This document shows positions 31,556 through 43,189 of a stretch of DNA of 64,000 nucleotides, piece by piece. The DNA is from Fereydounia khargensis. Its lineage: Eukaryota; Basidiomycota; Ustilaginomycetes; Urocystidales; Fereydouniaceae. Under the pieces are notes generated by a model. It saw nothing but the letters and a program-made list of their open reading frames with translations. It did not search any database and was not told the origin of the DNA. Made by a program: the position numbers and the translations under genes. The stretch lies in the NCBI GenBank assembly GCA_026413255.1, contig JAOCZO010000022.1:145397-209396 (forward strand), in the 5' to 3' direction. Numbering within the stretch: position 1 is the first letter of the stretch; each line of letters begins with the position of its first letter.

Positions 31556-33097
31556 TCTGTATCTGCATTGGTATCTGTATTCCTGCTGGAAGCCTGGTAA
31601 GGGTGCAAAAGCCACTGGCTTGATCCTTTGTTACTTGCCCCACTTGGAAACAGCTCTCAATTTTATGCATGCGCCCGCCCTCGCAAGCAGCTCGCTTCGT
31701 GTTGGTCTGTTTGCGGGCGCAGCTGGGCGTAACCACTGCAACGAAACAAGCCTGCCATCCTGACGACGCGTCTCTCGCTCGGCCTATTCGACGGGCATCT
31801 CATCTTTATCGCGCGCCCCTTTCTGCCTACGTGATCCTGTTGGCAACCCACCAGTCTGAATGTTGTCCCAGAAAGATTTTGCCGGCTGAAAGGCTGAACT
31901 ACTGTAACCCGCTGCCATCTGAAGCAGCTCTTGAATGACTTCTTTGTGCGCAAAAGTGCGGAATAACCTGCCCAAGTCAGTTGCTACACATGGTGAAAAG
32001 CATCGGGGAACCAATCTTGACCGATATCGGCTTGCTCCGGCGCTGGCTGGCTCTGAACCGTGTCTAGCGTGACAGTCGCACAACAATTTGATGGGATGAA
32101 GAGCAGGGCGCGTTCATGAGCCCGCAGCGGGAGCGAGATCACGAAAAGTTTGCGTCGCAACGCTGCCATCCGAGAGCAAAGCAAAGCCGTCAGTCGCCTC
32201 ACCCAGAAAGTTGGCCCTCTCCGGCGCCCTCATGCGGAACAGTACCTCCCGCCTCTCGTGGCAAGAATGGAATCTTCTGCCAGACGTCTCCGCTTCTCTT
32301 GTCGCAGATCGTCTTGGCTCAAATAGCTGACAGTCGACAGTCGCATCCAGCATTGGCTTCTCGTCGATCCCAGGGTCTCGCCGGGATCGCTTTTGGCATC
32401 TTTCAAGCTTTCCAGGTCTGCTGATCGTTCATGAGCTGAACGAGCTTCAGTAGCCAATGAGGTTTTCTATCGTGCGAGAGCGTGATGCAAGTCATGGGCG
32501 AGTCGAGCGAGGCTATCGTAGCGTGTCGCGCTTCTCGCGAACGACGCCATGGCACACTAACTGCCAGAAGTCATCAACCAAACGCACGAACATTCTAACG
32601 GACGGTGCAAATTGTAATCGTTTTGCCAAAAATCATGCCAACAGTCCGCCCTCTCCTTCTCTCAACGAAAGATAGACAGAGAACAAGATTGTAGAGAAAC
32701 AGACAAGAGAAAAAGGTTGAGGAACTGTTACAAGATTTTGGTATTCCTTTGTCCTCCACTGCGCCTTGCAGGTTGAAGGAACAAGGGGGATCGCAGCGCA
32801 GCGCCTAGTTTCCTTGACGATGCGACTGCTCATCTTTTGCCTAGATGCATACTGGGGTTGTGTGTCATCAATGCTGGGGTGGTGAAACCGTCTAGAAAAC
32901 CAGTAAGTGGCTTAACCATGACAGCCTTGGACTCTTTGTCGCCACATTGAGAGTAGAAGCAGAGAGATCCGATGTAGGGAGTGAAGAGGTCGAAACGTGT
33001 CGAGGTGATGGTAGAGGTGAGAAGGAAGGAAAGTGTGTGGAGAATCGCCTGCAAAATGTTGCTGTGCTTCTTCTGATAATGTAGAAAAGCAAGCAAA

Positions 33098-34134
<1,037 letters not shown>

Positions 34135-34847
34135 CTTTATAGGTCGAGTTGGCAAGAAGAGACGTCCAGGGTTGTTGGTAGAAGTCGAGGTTGAGGTTGC
34201 GTGGTTGGAACCGCGAAAGTTGGAAGAGAAAGGGAACAGAGGGTGGATTCCTAGCGTCAGTATGGTGACGTCCGAGCTCCGATAGTGTCGTCTATGATGT
34301 AAAGTGGCGGGGTCAGTATCTCACCTTGATGATATGTGTGGTGGGTCGTGAGGAGCAGTAGCGTAGCTGCCGGTCCTGGCTTCACCTTGGTTCACTCGTC
34401 TCGATTCGGGACGCGGCTGGCGGTTTGAGATCGGTGGGCCTGCCTCGCCTTGCCTTGCTTCCTTGCTGAGTGGGCTACACTAGGTCTCCCCTTCCCTGTG
34501 CTGCCATCGACACAACTTGACTGATCTGTTGGGCCCTACTTTGGAAATTCTCGACCAGGTCCAACGTGCACGTGACTCAGTTCCAGTTTCAAAATTGCTT
34601 GTGGCTTCGGCCGAGGTTCTCTGGAGGAAAAGCGCGCACCGTGCACATTTCGGAAGCGAGAAATTCAACCTCAAGCAGGGGGCATCAGCAGCTTTGAAGC
34701 GCTGGTGAGGAAGAGTGGGCAAGCAAGCAATCCAGCGTACAGCAAGACAGAAGCAGAAGCTGGGAGCCCCGGGTGGACACAGAAGTCTGGACGGAACGTT
34801 GCGTTCACTCGCCTACCACGGACACACCACCAAACGGATCATTCAAG
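34135..34847. promoter_or_regulatory. Shared divergent promoter of two ribosomal protein genes
   Basis: Region between the uS11 and eL38 start codons, which face away from each other. It is the natural place for co-regulation of both genes. I could not identify a specific ribosomal-protein box with confidence; pyrimidine-rich CCTTGC-type repeats occur at about 34440-34470. Confidence 0.6.
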
Positions 34848-35822
34848 ATGGTGAGCATATGATGATCAGCAGCCAAACCAGCATCGACCATACGACACGG
34901 ACGTCAGCATCCAGCATTTCAGCATCCAGCATCACTCGGTCCAGCTTAGTCCAGCCAGGGAAGGATGGGAGGATATGGGACGGGTTCGATCCGACATTGA
35001 TGGGAAGAGGCTCCGATGGTCATGTCATAGTCATGCCTTTGGTCATCTCGAAGGCATCTTGATGAAGGCTTCGTGGTGCATGGACACTCGTTGGGCGGTC
35101 GTGATACCAGAAATGTGCGACTCCCCAACTCGACGATGAAATGCAGCTCATGGAGAGGAAACATGGAGGAACCTCTGGAAACACGACTAGATGCTGGATG
35201 ATGGATTCTGCGGTTGCTGTTATGGTCGCTACTGTGGTCAAATCCAAGTCGATATGAGCGAGTTTCTGACCAACAAACCCGCACTTGCAACCCTTTCCTT
35301 GAACCTTTAATAGCCCAAGCAGGTTACCGACATCAAGAACTTCCTCGAGATTGCGCGCCGCAAGGACGCCACTGCTGCTCGTATCAAGAGGAACGTCAAG
35401 AACGGCAAGACCCAGACCAAGTTTAAGGTCCGATGCTCGCGCTTCCTCTACACCCTCGTCGTTGACGACGCTGAGAAGGCCTCCAAGCTCCAGCAGTCGC
35501 TCCCTCCGGGTAAGTACTTCTTTCCATGAATGGCACATACCATCGGCAAGGCGAAGATCCATAGCAGACGGAGAAAAAGGTGTCATCAATGTGGTCAGGA
35601 CCATCAGGAGGAAAGGCATCGAGACTCAATGAGGGACCCTGAGGTCTTACGTCTGAGTGCGAACGTCTACAAAGGCGGGCAATCGTTACAGATATCGCCG
35701 TGCTTCGTCGTTTGGTTGCCATTACCCTGCCTCACATCCAGAATGCTGACCAGAACGCCTTTCTTCATACTCCAGGTCTCAACGTTGTCGAGGTCGGCAA
35801 GGCTGCCAAGAGCAAGAAGTAA
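34848..35822 (+). CDS. RPL38: 60S ribosomal protein eL38
   Basis: Exons 34848-34850, 35314-35509 and 35776-35822 give 81 residues. The first exon contributes only the ATG codon, directly followed by a GTGAGC donor; this is required because exon 2 starts in phase 0 with '[20 protein letters not shown]' and has no Met of its own. Conserved segments '[15 protein letters not shown]' and 'KLQQSLPPG' identify eL38. The last exon adds '[14 protein letters not shown]'. eL38 is a small surface protein of the large subunit. Introns are 463 and 266 nt, the first being the longest in the window; it may hold a small RNA. Confidence 0.96.
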
Positions 35823-36230
35823 ACTTCTGCCTTTCTAGCGCTACCCCCATCGACCCCGTTCCGTAACCCACTAAAAACTCGTCCGCACCGACGGGTGCTT
35901 CCATCTCTTTGGCCAACTCGCTTGGCAGCCGTCCGCTATGGACTAGCACATGGTAGGGTGGTATAGGCGCAAACGAGGTTGGTCAGCCCCCTTGCTCCTA
36001 CACCTCCATCCCTCCTCCGCGGCATGCTTGTATGATCATGTTTTTTACACACGCACACCATTGACCAAGAACCAAAACTTCCGATTGACGGATCGACTTG
36101 TTGATTGCTCTGTGTGTCTGTGTATCTTTGAACATCCTTCGAGTAGGAGTCGGCATCAGTAGCGGCGCTAAGGTACGCGAGTATTCCTCCATAACATAGG
36201 GCATTATACTGTTCCTTGTGACAACTGAGA
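35823..36230. other. eL38 3' flank and 5S rRNA upstream region
   Basis: No protein gene is seen. This is the end of the eL38 transcript and the upstream flank of the 5S gene; no clear TATA-like element for the 5S gene was identified. Confidence 0.4.
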
Positions 36231-36350
36231 ACATCTGCGGCCATAGAACCGTGAAAGCACCGCATCCCGTCCGATCTGCGAAGTTAAGCACGGTATCGCC
36301 TAGTCAGTACTGCGGTGGGGGACCACGCGGGAATCCTAGGTGCTGCAGTT
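36231..36350 (+). rRNA. 5S ribosomal RNA (dispersed single copy)
   Basis: The sequence carries the conserved fungal 5S core: GGCCATAG near the 5' end, 'GAAAGCACCGCATCCCGTCC', 'GATCTGCGAAGTTAAGC' (the region of the internal control elements), 'CGCCTAGTCAGTACTGCGG' and 'GGGGGACCACGCGGGAATCC'. The 5' CTGC and 3' GCAG pair to close helix I. Pol III terminator-like T runs follow at 36353-36356 and 36361-36367. Length is about 118-120 nt; the exact ends may be off by one or two bases. It is not in an rDNA unit but between protein genes, as in many basidiomycetes where 5S genes are scattered. Confidence 0.95.
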
Positions 36351-36766
36351 CCTTTTCGCCTTTTTTTGAAGCTGCCCCCGCCCCTGTCTTTTTGTTCCCC
36401 AATCGTGCTTACGTACCATGTATGAAGGCATGAACGTCATGAGCATGGAGCGAGGCACACGCACTTGCACATTGACAGAGGGTGACGCTGGCATGGCAGA
36501 CGGTGATGAGTTGATTGGTTTGAGAAATGAAAAATGATAAAATGATTACTTTACTGGAACAAGTGGCTAGAGCCTGTCATGCATTATAGGAAGGCGGTCA
36601 AAATGATCAAGAACGGCTACTGGGGCAGCATGTAGAAGTCGATCCTTGCCATGAGAGTGATAGAAGACGAAGATGATGGGAACTATTGCGTGTTTGTGAA
36701 TGAAAATTTATGCTGGTGGTTGTTGGGTAGCTCAATTAGGCCGAGAGGATGGCGCAAAACTTTGTC
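36351..36766. other. Gap between 5S rRNA and secreted-protein gene
   Basis: Apart from the 5S terminator, only AT-richer 3' flank of the minus-strand gene is seen; no further feature. Confidence 0.4.
36361..36367 (+). terminator. Pol III T-run after 5S rRNA
   Basis: Seven consecutive T follow the 5S gene, preceded by TTTT at 36353-36356. Four or more T in the sense strand is the normal RNA polymerase III termination signal. Confidence 0.75.
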
Positions 36767-37270
36767 TCACTCGTCGTCCGAGGAGTGAAGATGAGAACGC
36801 TTGCTGCCGGACTTCTTCTTCTTAGGCTTGATGACGACGGTGTCGGTGTAGCCGACGATATCGGGCTTGCTGAGGGAAGTGACGATGATTTCGTACTTTC
36901 CAGGAACAGCGTCGTCGGGTACGTTCCACCAGAATCGGCCGCAGGTAGTTCCCTTGAGGCCCATGTTGTCACAGGCGTCGCTATGGTGCAAACCCGAGGT
37001 GGACTTGGTGAGACGGTAGGTGGGGAGGCCCGTGGTGCCTTCCTGGGGCGCCAGCTCGATCTTGACGTTACCCTTGGGGGCCGCGAGCCAGTTGACGTAG
37101 ACGCGGTCGCCTCGGTGCCAGATGACCTTGCACTGGTAGTGGTCGCACGAGGGATAGTTGACGTAGAGAGGCTTACCCCGAGGGTCATCGTTAGACGCCT
37201 GTCCGGCGACGCTGAGTGCCAGCGAGGCAATAGTGGCTGCCAGCAGCGAGAATGTGCGGAGAAGAACCAT
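36767..37270 (-). CDS. Small secreted protein with Kre9/Knh1-like N-terminal beta domain
   Basis: Intronless, 167 residues from the ATG at 37270; the open frame extends further upstream but the signal peptide begins at this Met. 'MVLLRTFSLLAATIASLAL' is a typical signal peptide, cleaved near 'VAGQA'. The mature part shows a 'GDRVYVNW' strand, 'VKIELAPQEG', 'CGRFWWNVPDDAVPGKYEI' and 'YTDTVVI', a pattern like the Ig-like domain of Kre9/Knh1 and of Ser-Thr-rich cell-wall proteins. Four cysteines (CDHYQC, DACD, TTCG) could form two disulfides. The tail is Lys/Ser rich and ends SSDDE with no hydrophobic GPI signal, so it is probably soluble and extracellular. A role in cell-wall glucan assembly or as an effector is possible; the assignment rests on pattern only. 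Confidence 0.7.
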   Translation of the reverse strand: MVLLRTFSLLAATIASLALSVAGQASNDDPRGKPLYVNYPSCDHYQCKVIWHRGDRVYVNWLAAPKGNVKIELAPQEGTTGLPTYRLTKSTSGLHHSDACDNMGLKGTTCGRFWWNVPDDAVPGKYEIIVTSLSKPDIVGYTDTVVIKPKKKKSGSKRSHLHSSDDE

Positions 37271-38500
37271 TGCGACCTTGTTGGGCGGAAAAGGAATGTG
37301 AGAGTGTCTAGAGGAGGGGGTGAGAATAAACAAACGAGTGTGAATGATGGAAGAGAAGGGAAGGATCGATCAAATGAAAGGGTGGAAGGTAGGCAATGAT
37401 CTTGTTCGATGAATGCTCAGGTGCTGTAGCAGGAATGAAGGGGAACAGGGGCTGCTTCTGCAGTCACCCCACCTTGCCGTTGCATAAGGACTGCGAGTGA
37501 TTGCCGTGTCGTGGGTCCAATATTAGCAGCATTAGGCGTAGCACAGCACGACCGAGCGTGACTGACAACTGGGAAGGGGGAGAGGAGAGAACAAAGGGAT
37601 TTCCGGCGCAGCAGTTGACCGGAGGTGCAAGTGCGTCAAGTTGCCGTCGGCCTGCAGCACCAGTACATGATACGGGTCAGGTCAAGTGTCAGACAAGCAG
37701 GACTTGTTCTCGTTTAGCCTAGCAGCCTTTGTACGTCTCGGCTAACGGTCATATCACTTGTCGAAATTGGATTCTACGAGCAAAAAGTCCCCGGCTTTGC
37801 GCAGGGACCAAGACGGGAAAAGGAGCCAGCATGCTTCCAGCGCTACACATTCGTATCATGGTTCTCCCTTTGTTTGTGATTGAAGCTGCGAAGGTTCCTG
37901 TTACACGCCTTGGTTGCATTGTTTGTCCCCCGAGTCGTAGTTCGCTGAACCCCGCCGGCTGACGCAGGCGCAGGCGTTAGCCGAGCCGCACATGCACTGT
38001 CGATCGGAATACCGCGACGCCACCCACCCACCTTAGGGACTGTGCTCTGTCTATCGGCCGAATGTCCAAAGTGAGCCCTACTGCGACCGCATCAGACCAT
38101 GTTCATCACATCAGCTGGGACCGTGCGAGAGGGCTCATGAGTCTTGGCAAGGGGCATGGCCGAGCGGAGTACCAGATGGAAGGGAGAGAAAATGGACAGA
38201 CCGCGATGCAGGATGCAAGCCTGACTGGTTGCAGGCGCGCCGGCGGCCTACGGTAGCCAGCTACTCAGCAAATGATCATTTCTTTCGAGACCATAAGATC
38301 TTTCAGTGCGATGCAGTGATGCTCATAGCATGACACTTCTACAGCGACACATAATGGGTCTTGCCGCTCAGTCAACTTCTTTTGTCCCTATTTTTTTCTT
38401 ATTTTTTTTTTTCCCCCGATCTTTTCTTTCTTCCAAGGTGGAAACCGAACGACACACAAATTTGACAGCAAACGAATTGCATTATTCTCCGACGATTTTT
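37271..38500. other. 1.2-kb gene-free stretch
   Basis: It contains the promoter of the small secreted protein gene and, at the right end, the 3' flank of BCP1. A T-rich run lies at about 38388-38414. No gene or repeat of note is seen. Confidence 0.4.
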
Positions 38501-39643
38501 CTAGACAGGGACAAGGTCCTGCTCGTTCTGAGTCAAGACATCGGCGAGCTTGTCGTATGGCACTGCAGCAATACGTCCGAAGAGCGGCGCTTCAAAGCTA
38601 TCTGCTGCATCCGCTGGTGGAGGGAAGCGGAAGGTGTGGGTGTGTGATGCATACTAAAGAGAGTCACAATGAGGATGATCGAGTCAGTAAGAGCAAATTT
38701 GCGCGTGCGCAAGGCATAATCACTCACCTTGGTAATGGCCTTGTCTTCAGGATGGAACAGTCCAAGTTCGTCCTGATCCGCGCCAGAGACACCGGTGCCC
38801 TGGGCAATGTCGCGGACCTTTTGGGCATCCTTCTTGGCACCCTGCTTCTTGGCCTCTCGTCGCGCAAGCTTGGCCTTCCTTCTTCGTGCACCAGCAAGTC
38901 CAGTGGCCTCATCGTCGTCATCCTCGTCCATCGCCTCATCATCGGAGAAAGCATCCGCTGAGAAGACTCGGGAGAAGAAGAGCAAGTGAGACGGCTTGGT
39001 GGGGACAGGGTTCTGTGAGTAGAGAGACATGTCAGTGAAAGATATCAGCGAAAGAAAGTATGCAAGGACTGACCTTGGAGCTGCGTGCCTGTTCAAGTTC
39101 CTCGTTGAGCATGCGGTAAAGAGGTGGTGCTACCTGAGGGGGCATGTTGACCATTCGCTCATGGAGCACCACTGCTACCGGTGGCGCGGTTGAAGCGGAC
39201 GAAGAGGCGCTCTTAATGAGCTGGTGGAGGTCTTTTGCGCTGGGAGACTTGGCGAGTACTTCGAGCAGGTACTTGGTGAGAGACGCTGCGGCCGGGGATT
39301 CGCTGGAGCTAGAGCCATTGATCTCGAGAGCACTGACAAAGGCATAAGGGTCCTGGTCCTCGTCGCCCTCGACTTTGATAGTGGTACCGACACCCTCGGA
39401 CGAAGATAGCTTGATGACATGGTCCGCTAGGCCACTGATGTCCAGCTTAGTGGCATGGGTGTAGAAGAGCTGCTGGATGAGTCGCTTGAGAGCGTGGAAA
39501 TCAATCTCCTCCGGCGCTCGAAAGTCAAAGTTGACGTTGATAAAGTCAGGTTCGCTCTCATCCGAGTCGTAGTCGTCGACTGGTTCGTCAGACTCGGCTT
39601 TCCGCTTGGGGGCTTGTGGCTTGGCAGGTTCGTTGGCGGCCAT
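38501..39643 (-). CDS. BCP1: Bcp1/BCCIP family protein (nuclear export, ribosomal protein chaperone)
   Basis: Exons 39643-39074, 39012-38728 and 38653-38501, all joined in phase 0, give 335 residues. An acidic N terminus ('DDYDSDESEPDFINVNFDF') is followed by 'DFHALKRLIQQLFYTHATKLD', 'YLLEVLAKSP', 'VVLHERMVNMPPQVAPPLYR', then 'HLLFFSRVF', an acidic patch and a Lys/Arg-rich helix, and finally 'FEAPLFGRIAAVPY'. These segments are diagnostic for the BCCIP/Bcp1 family. Yeast Bcp1 acts in the nucleus as a chaperone of ribosomal protein uL14 and in export of the kinase Mss4. Introns are 61 and 74 nt. Head-to-head with the next gene across 726 bp. Confidence 0.92.
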
Positions 39644-40369
39644 GGCGTTGATTGATGATGGATGGTGAGCAGCTTTTGTCTGACCTGCTTGCCAACTGGG
39701 ACAATGTGGAGTTCGGACGCACTGATCCCAAAAAAATTCTTCCTCTCTTTGTTCTAGCGTCACCTTGCTTTCCGGCCGGGAAGTTTCTGTCGGCTGTCTC
39801 CCTTTTCGGTACCGGTTGTGCGTCATTGGAACAGAAGGTTGGCTGGCGAAATGAGGGTGGCTCGCACCCAGAGCGCCCGGCCCGCCCGGCACACGCGGTC
39901 AGGCCTGCCAGAGGGTGAGAACTCGTTCAGGGAAAATTACACACTGACGGGGCCCCCGCAACCCTGCACCAAGCCAAGCCAAGCAAAGGCCAGCTCTCTC
40001 AGTCTCGCCCAGCCCGGCCTAGCCTAACGCACGATCCAAGTCCACAAGGCCCAGGAAGCAGTGAACAGGCAAACTCCGCACCCCGAACCGAGTGGATCAA
40101 AGCTGCAACGCAACGACCCACACACACACACGCACACATAGACACACATCCGCGTAGGCAGAGGCAGCACTTTCATTCATTCATTTCATTCACACTCTCC
40201 CGCATACACAGATCGGAGCCAAAGCTTGCCCTCCACCATATCATCACTGCTGCTTTAGATAGCACCCCTCATATCTACCCTCTTCTCTTCCTTCAGCGCA
40301 TTCACTCAATCCAAGCAAAGCGAGACAGCATCCACTTTTCCACCATTGAGGCAAGCACAGCTTCGCAAT
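39644..40369. promoter_or_regulatory. Divergent promoter between BCP1 and an orphan gene, with microsatellites
   Basis: It contains AAGCC-type units (about 39970-39985), an (AC)n tract at about 40117-40148 and (TTCA)n at about 40171-40192. Otherwise it is pyrimidine-rich leader sequence of the plus-strand gene. No coding sequence is supported. Confidence 0.5.
40117..40148. repeat. (AC)n microsatellite
   Basis: An imperfect run of AC dinucleotides, interrupted by single G or T bases, in the promoter of the orphan gene. Confidence 0.8.
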
Positions 40370-41898
40370 ATGGCTGGCGTTCCAGGTAAGCTTCACTCGA
40401 GCTCTCTTTGCACCTCAGCTCGTGACAATCCTCAGATGCTTACGACCTGCTTCTGCTCCCTCTCAGTCTCCAAAGATGAAATGATCCCCGCTCCAGCATT
40501 GGAAAGGGACGACTCTTCTGCTCGCAGATATGCAAAAACCTCACACCTCGCCAAGCGAGACGACAGCTTCGAGCAGCAGCTCAACGGAATGACTGCTGCC
40601 GAGCGAGAAGAGGCGCTCAAGGCCGCCGCCAACGAAGAAGTCGATTCAAGCTCCGAGTTTAGAAGAGCTCGTGCTCTGACCGCCGACAACCTTGGCCGCA
40701 TCCCTGATGCCGACCAGCTCGCCCCAGGAATCCGCCTTCCTGGGCAAATCGTCAACCCGCACGGCACCGACACTGACATTGACGTTCAAACCTCCTCTGA
40801 CGCCGATGGTCCTGCCAACAGCCACGAGACTGGTCATACCAGCGTCGGTGCCTTTGGCGAAGGTGGCGCCTCAGTCCGTGAGTGATCCTTCGTGCTTTAC
40901 TTTTCTCTTCAATCAATATCTGACGGGCACTGCCCCGATACCTTCGCCTGCCAATCATAGCGGGCGTTCCACCAGAGCTGGATCCCAGGACATCGGCATT
41001 CCGACCACACAGCCCAGGAGCAGCTTCTGTCTTCTCTGTTGCCGTGCAACCTCCCGGATCTCCCAAGGCCTCCATGATTGATGCCTCAGAGCCTGCTAGC
41101 CCCTTCGTCGACAGCCTTTCAACCCGTGACCGAGTCTCTCAACAATACAACAGTACGCCTGCTACTGCCGGTTCTTCTTACTCTGCATCAGCGAGAGGCA
41201 GCTCGCCTCCGCTCTCCACCGGCTATCCTGCTGTTGACAACTTCAGTGGCCGACTTGGTCCCGGGCCCAGTCTGCTCAGTCGCACAGTGGCAAGTGTAGC
41301 TCCTTCTGAGGCAGGAAGCGTGAGCTCGAGCGGCACGGGAGGCGCTCAAGGCAGCACAGGTACTGCCGACGATCAAGAACTAGCGATTCGTGCAGCGTAC
41401 ATCGAGAGACAACGCATGCGCGAGCGCGAGATCATGGGCGGCGAGGCCGGCATTGGTGGAACCCCCCTGGCCTTCCCGCCCGGCCTTTCAACACGCATGG
41501 GCGCCACCTCACGTGCTGGAAGCACGGTCGCAACGATCGGCACATCATCCCCGCCGCACTCGTTGGACGGAAGCGAGATTCCGGATGGCGTTGCTTCGCC
41601 GTCCAGGAGGGGCTCAGTCGACAGCACTGAAACGCTGGGCAGCGTACGGGCTCCTCCAAGCGTGCAGGGCTTTGAGCTTGGAAGCGGCATCGAGAGCCGC
41701 AGGATGAGCCGTGGTGGCAGTTCGATCGGCTTTGGAGACTCTGCGGACGTGCCTGGCAGGCGAGGATCTGAAGGTGGACTGGTGGCGCAAGCAATGGACG
41801 AGGACCAGGAGATGGCACCGCTCCACGAAGTAAGGGACAGCGAGGACCATGTCATGCAGGATTCCGCTGCTGAAACGATGGCCAAGCTTGCGCACTGA
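40370..41898 (+). CDS. Disordered Ser/Gly/Pro-rich protein of unknown function
   Basis: Exons 40370-40385 (16 nt), 40467-40877 and 40961-41898 give 454 residues; frame is kept across both introns (81 and 83 nt). I do not recognise a family. The N-terminal 120 residues look more ordered: 'RRYAKTSHLAKRDDSFEQQL', 'MTAAEREEALKAAANEEVD' and 'IPDADQLAPGIRLPGQIVN'. The rest is rich in Ser, Gly, Pro and Thr, with a short charged helix 'AIRAAYIERQRMREREI' near residue 300 and an acidic C terminus. No signal peptide or membrane segment. The first-exon call rests on the GTAAGC donor after MAGVP and on frame. Tail-to-tail with the Mpv17-family gene. Confidence 0.65.
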
Positions 41899-42124
41899 AT
41901 ACATAGTTGAAAAGGTCGACTCAGCACCTTGGGGAGCAGAGATATTTGGAGAATCGTCCCATTTGTTTCGGATCTTGATCACCAGTCGGCGTCCACTCTT
42001 CAATCCCGTTTTACCTTTGCATTTGCGATCTGGTTTGGTTCGATTTCGGTTCCAGTCATGGTCATGCCTCTACAATACAATGTCCGCACAGCGATGCGGG
42101 CTCTTCTTTGCACTGGGTTACGGT

Positions 42125-42975
42125 TTACTTTGTGGTTGTGCTACTTGCTTCAGATTTGGATGTCGATGGCTTCTCTTCTGGCACAGCGACGGGTAGGGCG
42201 GTCAAGGCAGCGCGAGGCTTGTTGGAAGTTGCTTTGGACAGCAGGGAGAGGCCAATGTTCCAGAGAATGCCCACGGCCGACACGAATGGAACACGATACC
42301 TGGATAGGTGGAGACGGGAACGAAACTTAGGCCGGAGAGGCAAGTCAAAATGGGCTGGGACAAGACTACTCACTTCAAGGGCATGTAGCGAAAGTTGATG
42401 ACCTGAACCAGGGGCCAAACCTGCCAGTTTGCAAGCAGGGCAGAGATGTACATCTGCAACAGTACACGTCCAACATGTGTCAGTATCGCGGATACGAACG
42501 AGCATCGCGTATGAATGGGACCTACTTCATCAAACTTATCCTTGGTACCCTCTATGCTTCTCCGTTCCATAAGGCCCATTGCGCCGGTGAAGAGGGCCAG
42601 ACCGAAGGGGGCGAAAGCGATCTGGTCGACTGCAACACGTTTAGCTAGCGCACTGAGACGCACGACGCCTGCGGCTGAACGAAGGGGGAAGCGGAACTCG
42701 ATGAATCGGTTCCATTCAGCCAGGAGAGGAGCCATGCCTACTCCGAAAGCCAGAAAGCGTCCTGATCGCTCCCAGTCCCATGCCTCGTTACCAGATTCCG
42801 GTGGGGCCGACTTTGGATCCCGCTCTCGTTGTTGGGTCACAGAAACCCGTTCTAGACTCTGCGCAACGCCATCGGCGAGGACACCAAGTGCGCCGTTCGT
42901 CACCGCAAGCGTGACCCATGGCCGTCGCTCAAAGTTGCGTGCGTAGAATGCTGAAAATGCCGCTCGATAGCTCAT
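42125..42975 (-). CDS. Mpv17/PMP22-family membrane protein
   Basis: Exons 42975-42526, 42453-42374 and 42299-42125 give 234 residues. The N-terminal 'ERRPWVTLAVTNGALGVLAD' is the classic Mpv17 start, followed by 'RFLAFGVGMAPLLAEWNRF', 'VAVDQIAFAPFGLALF', 'LLANWQVWPLVQVINFRYMP' and 'YRVPFVSAVGILWNIGLS', covering the four membrane segments. The C-terminal 35 residues are Ser/Lys-rich. Relatives reside in the inner mitochondrial membrane (Mpv17, Sym1) or peroxisomes (PMP22/Woronin-body protein Wsc); which applies here is not clear. The first intron (42454-42525) is 72 nt, stop-free and in frame, so retention would add 24 residues in a loop before the third conserved block. Only 214 bp separate its start from that of the EVE-domain gene. 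Confidence 0.9.
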
Positions 42976-43189
42976 TCTTGCCTTGCCTGCGTGTCTTGAG
43001 TCGAGTGGAGGTTGAGAGTGTACGTCAATACGTCGTATCTCACAAGTCATCGGCGAAGAATGCAAAAACGGTGTTCGTTTCTGTGTCTTACGCGACTCGC
43101 GCACAGACGCTTGAGCGTCCCTTCAGCGTACGGGATCCTACCCTCTGACCAACACCAAGACCTAGACGAAGGCAAGTACGGTACTCGAA

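Larger units (their letters stand above)
29218..33097. other. 3.9-kb stretch without a recognisable gene
   Basis: This is the longest gap in the window. I see no ORF with family features, convincing intron series, tRNA, LTR or terminal inverted repeat. It holds a G-rich tract at 29459-29499 and several GTAC-rich motifs (30251-30269, 30619-30629, 30996-31006, and the best one at 31534-31555). The leftmost few hundred bp are the subtilase promoter and the rightmost are the 3' flank of uS11. A degenerate gene or lineage-specific non-coding RNA cannot be excluded. Confidence 0.4.

Noticed and set aside
34975-35000. GGTTCGATCC, similar to a tRNA B box, inside the eL38 intron
   Set aside because: The flanking bases do not form a five-pair T stem, and no acceptor stem or A box is found at the right spacing.
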